IMG/VR virus record: IMGVR_UViG_3300045996_001551
Coordinates: 1 to 23,758 of that record
Length of the DNA stretch: 23,758 nt
Origin: a virus
Direction: 5' to 3' (one strand)
The notes under the pieces are model-generated. The model searched no databases. It was not told the origin of the DNA and worked only from the letters and a program-made list of their open reading frames with translations. Shown one piece after another: positions 21,282 through 23,758 of this stretch. Position 1 is the first letter of the stretch. Each line of letters begins with the position of its first letter. The position numbers and the translations under genes were made by a program.

Positions 21282-23271
21282 ATCGGTTAAACCATGATCC
21301 TCGGTTAGTCGTAACCCATCGGCCGCGCGATGGCGGATTCGGGCGTGGCGCCGGCGGGGGCTTCGGGGGCTGCTCGGGCTGCTCGACCTCGGCTACCGCG
21401 TCATCCGCTACAGTCTCAGTTTTCGCACTCCCGTATTTTGCTTCCACTGCCTTGGAAATGTCATCAAGTTTTAATGATCTGGCCAGCATGGCGGCATAGG
21501 CGTAGATCCAGCAGTCGAGCGGCTCCTGGGGGGCGTTCATCTTTTTAGGACGGAAGAATGCGACACGGCGCCCCTGCACTTCCTTATAAAACTTTTGTTC
21601 GCTGGTGAGTCCGTCGAACCACGCATCATCCACGCTGGCAGGGAAATGGATGTAGCCATCGAGTGAGGCGGAAATGACCTTTGACAAGCGCTGGTAGAGC
21701 AGATCTTTTGCCGTATCTACGCCGATGATGAAAAGATCACAGCGACTGCCTTTTGCCTTGCCGGGCTTCTTTGGCCACACCAACCTACCCAATCCCGCCG
21801 CGCCCTTGATCGCAAAAACCCTTTCGAATCTGTGCTTATAGCAGTATTTGTATGCCTCCTGCGTGTAATGTCCGCCAGTGTCGACACAAACAGCGTCGAT
21901 CTGTAGCACACGCCCGCTCTCAGTGATGAATGTGCGCTGTCGATATTTTGTCAGCGCATCCCAAACGTCTTTTGCACCAGGATTGCCACGCTCGACATGA
22001 TGCTCTATGACCCAGCAGTGATCTCGAGCGCCCCACCCTACGAGCTGCCACTCAAGCCGATCGTCTTGCGTATCCACTCCTACGGTGAGCTCCACCACGC
22101 CATTCGGCAGGCTGTCGGGTCCATACGGCTCTTTCCGGTCTTTGATTGAGGACCCATCCACTGCCTCGCCCTTTGCTTCCCATGTCTCGCCCAATGCGGT
22201 ATTGACCCAAGTCTGCAGCGTCGACGGAAGGCGCTTCGCGATGAGGAACGCGGTTGCCATTTCCCCCCACTTGACCCAAGGCGAATACAGCTCGCTGATA
22301 TGAAATCCGGCGAGACCATTAAAGGGCTTGCTCGCGGTCCATCGACCACGCTTGAGCATCTCCGGCTTGTCTACATCGCGCAGCTCGGCGGTACAGTGCT
22401 TACACACATAGACCGCGGCGGAGGGATTGCCATCGGGCCAGCGCACTTGAGACCAGACAAGGCGCTGAAATTCGTTACAGCGCGGGCACGGCACCTCATA
22501 AAATCGCATGTCGCTGCCCTCGAATCCGGCCTCGATACGGCTTGCGCCCTTGATCGTTGGAGTTGATCCGGCCAAAAACTTTTTATTCCAAAAAGTGGTA
22601 GATCTTTTTTTTCCCAAAGAAATCGGATCACCTTCGGTTCCGGCACTGACCGGGTATCGGTCCACCTCATCGAACAGGGTGATGCGAATCGGTCGAGAGG
22701 CTAGCCCCGAAGGGGCATTCGCGCCCGCGATCGTAATATGCCCGCCCGGGAATTGCTTATGCAGTAGCGTGTTCCCGCTGTCCCTGGATCGCACATCCTT
22801 GACCCGACCTCGAAGCGACGGCGAGTCTCGCAGCATGGGGGCCAATCGATCTTTCGACCAGGCTTCCGCGATTTCAACAGTCGGCTGCACCATCAACATC
22901 GGCGCTGGATCCTGGTCTATGTGATAGCCAACAACGTTATTCAGAGCCTCGGTGTACCCCACCTGCGCGCTCTTCATCACCCAAATTTCTAGGATCGCCG
23001 GATCCGACACCGCATCCATGATGCCGCGCAAATAGGGCGCTCGATCCGTTCGATAGCGCCCTGGCTCCGCGCTTGATTCGCTAGATAGGTACCTCCGCTC
23101 GTCTGCCCATTCGCTCACCGTCCATCTCGGCGGTGGCTTCAATATCGAGAGCGTCTGAGCTATCAGTCTGTCGATCGTCGCTGATTCCGTGGTCAGGTCG
23201 ATAATCGGCAGCTTCCGAGAGAGCAGCGTGGAGCTCGGTAGTAAGGCGGTCTCTGATGCTTCCTGGATCAT
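21265..23271 (-). CDS. Terminase large subunit, lambda GpA family (668 aa)
   Basis: The protein is the packaging motor and nuclease. ATPase signs are a Walker A-like K100-SAQVGYT and Walker B 'ITLFDEVD' with D201-E202. A zinc ribbon is formed by C262, C265, C290 and C293. The nuclease half has acidic 'VGVDTQDDRLE' (D400) and 'VCVDTGGHY' (D464). 'EWADERRYLSSESSAEPGR' near residue 54 is typical of the family. The C-terminal 50 residues are proline-rich. ATG 23271 is the only ATG start; it overlaps terS by 191 bases, and even the conserved EWADE motif lies within terS. An A-run at 22612-22605 repeats the slippery heptamer but leads to a stop. Confidence 0.93.
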   Translation of the reverse strand: MIQEASETALLPSSTLLSRKLPIIDLTTESATIDRLIAQTLSILKPPPRWTVSEWADERRYLSSESSAEPGRYRTDRAPYLRGIMDAVSDPAILEIWVMKSAQVGYTEALNNVVGYHIDQDPAPMLMVQPTVEIAEAWSKDRLAPMLRDSPSLRGRVKDVRSRDSGNTLLHKQFPGGHITIAGANAPSGLASRPIRITLFDEVDRYPVSAGTEGDPISLGKKRSTTFWNKKFLAGSTPTIKGASRIEAGFEGSDMRFYEVPCPRCNEFQRLVWSQVRWPDGNPSAAVYVCKHCTAELRDVDKPEMLKRGRWTASKPFNGLAGFHISELYSPWVKWGEMATAFLIAKRLPSTLQTWVNTALGETWEAKGEAVDGSSIKDRKEPYGPDSLPNGVVELTVGVDTQDDRLEWQLVGWGARDHCWVIEHHVERGNPGAKDVWDALTKYRQRTFITESGRVLQIDAVCVDTGGHYTQEAYKYCYKHRFERVFAIKGAAGLGRLVWPKKPGKAKGSRCDLFIIGVDTAKDLLYQRLSKVISASLDGYIHFPASVDDAWFDGLTSEQKFYKEVQGRRVAFFRPKKMNAPQEPLDCWIYAYAAMLARSLKLDDISKAVEAKYGSAKTETVADDAVAEVEQPEQPPKPPPAPRPNPPSRGRWVTTNRGSWFNRYGQRP

Positions 23272-23704
23272 TCATCATCGCCAGTTCGGGCGCGCACTTC
23301 GTCGGCAGAGAGAGCAGCTTCGCCCGGACCGACGTAATGACGTAACTCCACGCCTTTGAAATTGACTCGATGCTAAGGAGTTCGCCACGCCTAACCGCGT
23401 TTTCGAGCTCATGTTTATCCGCCTGAGCAGCGGCAAGCCTAGTCTTCTCCGCATCCAGCGAGGCCAACTGACCAGCACGACCGCCACCGCTGCCACGCTC
23501 GGTGAGCGCTGCTTTGACTGCCTCGGCGCTTCTGCGTCTGACCAATTCATCGACAACATCTGGGATGTAATAGATCCGTTTTTGGCCATCGATTCGTACC
23601 GGTTCGGTATCCCAGGCCGCGAACGCCTGCGTGGTTATCCCTACGACTTTGGCCGCGAGTGCCGTATGCACGAATAACCGCTCGTCTTGCTCCTGATTTG
23701 CCAA
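23081..23704 (-). CDS. Terminase small subunit, Nu1-like (207 aa)
   Basis: The protein recognises the packaging site and brings in the large subunit. Residues 12-55 form a winged helix-turn-helix ('ALAAKVVGITTQAFAAWD', 'KRIYYIPDVVDELV') like lambda Nu1. Residues 80-115 are a long helix ('LDAEKTRLAAAQADKHELEN') for oligomerisation, followed by 'RRGELLSIESISKAWSYVI' and 'LLSLPTKCAPELA', usual in this family. The start is set at TTG 23704, which places the DNA-binding fold about ten residues in. No ribosome binding site is clear, and the frame stays open to the window edge, so an upstream start beyond 23758 is possible. Confidence 0.85.
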   Translation of the reverse strand: MANQEQDERLFVHTALAAKVVGITTQAFAAWDTEPVRIDGQKRIYYIPDVVDELVRRRSAEAVKAALTERGSGGGRAGQLASLDAEKTRLAAAQADKHELENAVRRGELLSIESISKAWSYVITSVRAKLLSLPTKCAPELAMMNDPGSIRDRLTTELHAALSEAADYRPDHGISDDRQTDSSDALDIEATAEMDGERMGRRAEVPI

Positions 23705-23758
23705 GAAAGTAAGCCCAAAAAACCCTATCGCTAGAGATTTGCCGGGGTTCGCATTACC

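Noticed and set aside
23716-23753. Possible terminator (AACCC...GGGTTTTTT on the minus strand) before terS
   Set aside because: The stem is only about five base pairs around a long loop; the U-run is suggestive but the structure is too weak to call, and the terS frame may extend through it.
1-23758. CRISPR arrays, tRNA genes, integrase or attachment sites, insertion sequences
   Set aside because: No regularly spaced repeats, cloverleaf sequences, recombinase motifs or transposase frames were seen on either strand.

Overview
The window is part of a tailed-phage genome or an integrated prophage. It has a lambda-type packaging and head module (Nu1/GpA-like terminase, gpW-like connector, GpA-family portal partner) and a long non-contractile (siphovirus) tail module. 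There are no bacterial housekeeping genes, no integrase or attachment site, and no tRNA or rRNA. GC content looks moderate (mid-50s by eye). The lambda-like packaging genes, T4-type endolysin, lipoprotein with lipobox and Shine-Dalgarno starts suggest a Gram-negative, probably proteobacterial, host. The species cannot be told from the sequence.

Layout. Positions 1-3480 are read rightward and hold about fourteen tightly packed small genes of early or accessory type. They include two paralogues of a common phage protein carrying an 'HPDAKLIAAAPELL' motif, a 40-residue DnaJ-type zinc-finger miniprotein, several small membrane proteins (two of them overlapping in different frames), four candidate zinc-binding proteins in all, and a compact HNH nuclease. 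Positions 3470-23704 are read leftward as one very compact late block. In transcription order from the right edge it holds: small and large terminase, gpW-like connector, portal, a protease-scaffold-major capsid fusion, a DUF2190-type capsid cement protein, an FII-like head-tail joiner, tail terminator, tail tube, tail chaperone G with a programmed -1 frameshift making GT, tape measure, a 138-residue tail-tip protein, a 2023-residue modular tail-tip/receptor-binding protein, a tail-fibre-assembly-like protein, a run of membrane coiled-coil proteins, then endolysin, holin, a lipoprotein and two small unknown proteins. The two units converge and overlap by 11 bases at 3470-3480.

How it works together. 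Most late genes are joined by 1-4 base stop/start overlaps (ATGA, GTGA, TAATG), so translational coupling probably sets stoichiometry. The exceptions carry visible control signals: the A AAA AAA frameshift site in the tail chaperone gene, an internal Shine-Dalgarno plus ATG at the protease/scaffold boundary that could make extra scaffold-capsid without protease, a GC-rich hairpin between the capsid fusion and the cement gene, and a perfect 12-bp hairpin just before the end of the giant tail gene.

No stretch longer than about 70 bases is free of a candidate gene. The last 54 bases (23705-23758) hold no complete gene; there the terminase small-subunit frame stays open to the window edge. Functions are assigned by recognising family motifs by eye; no database search was run.
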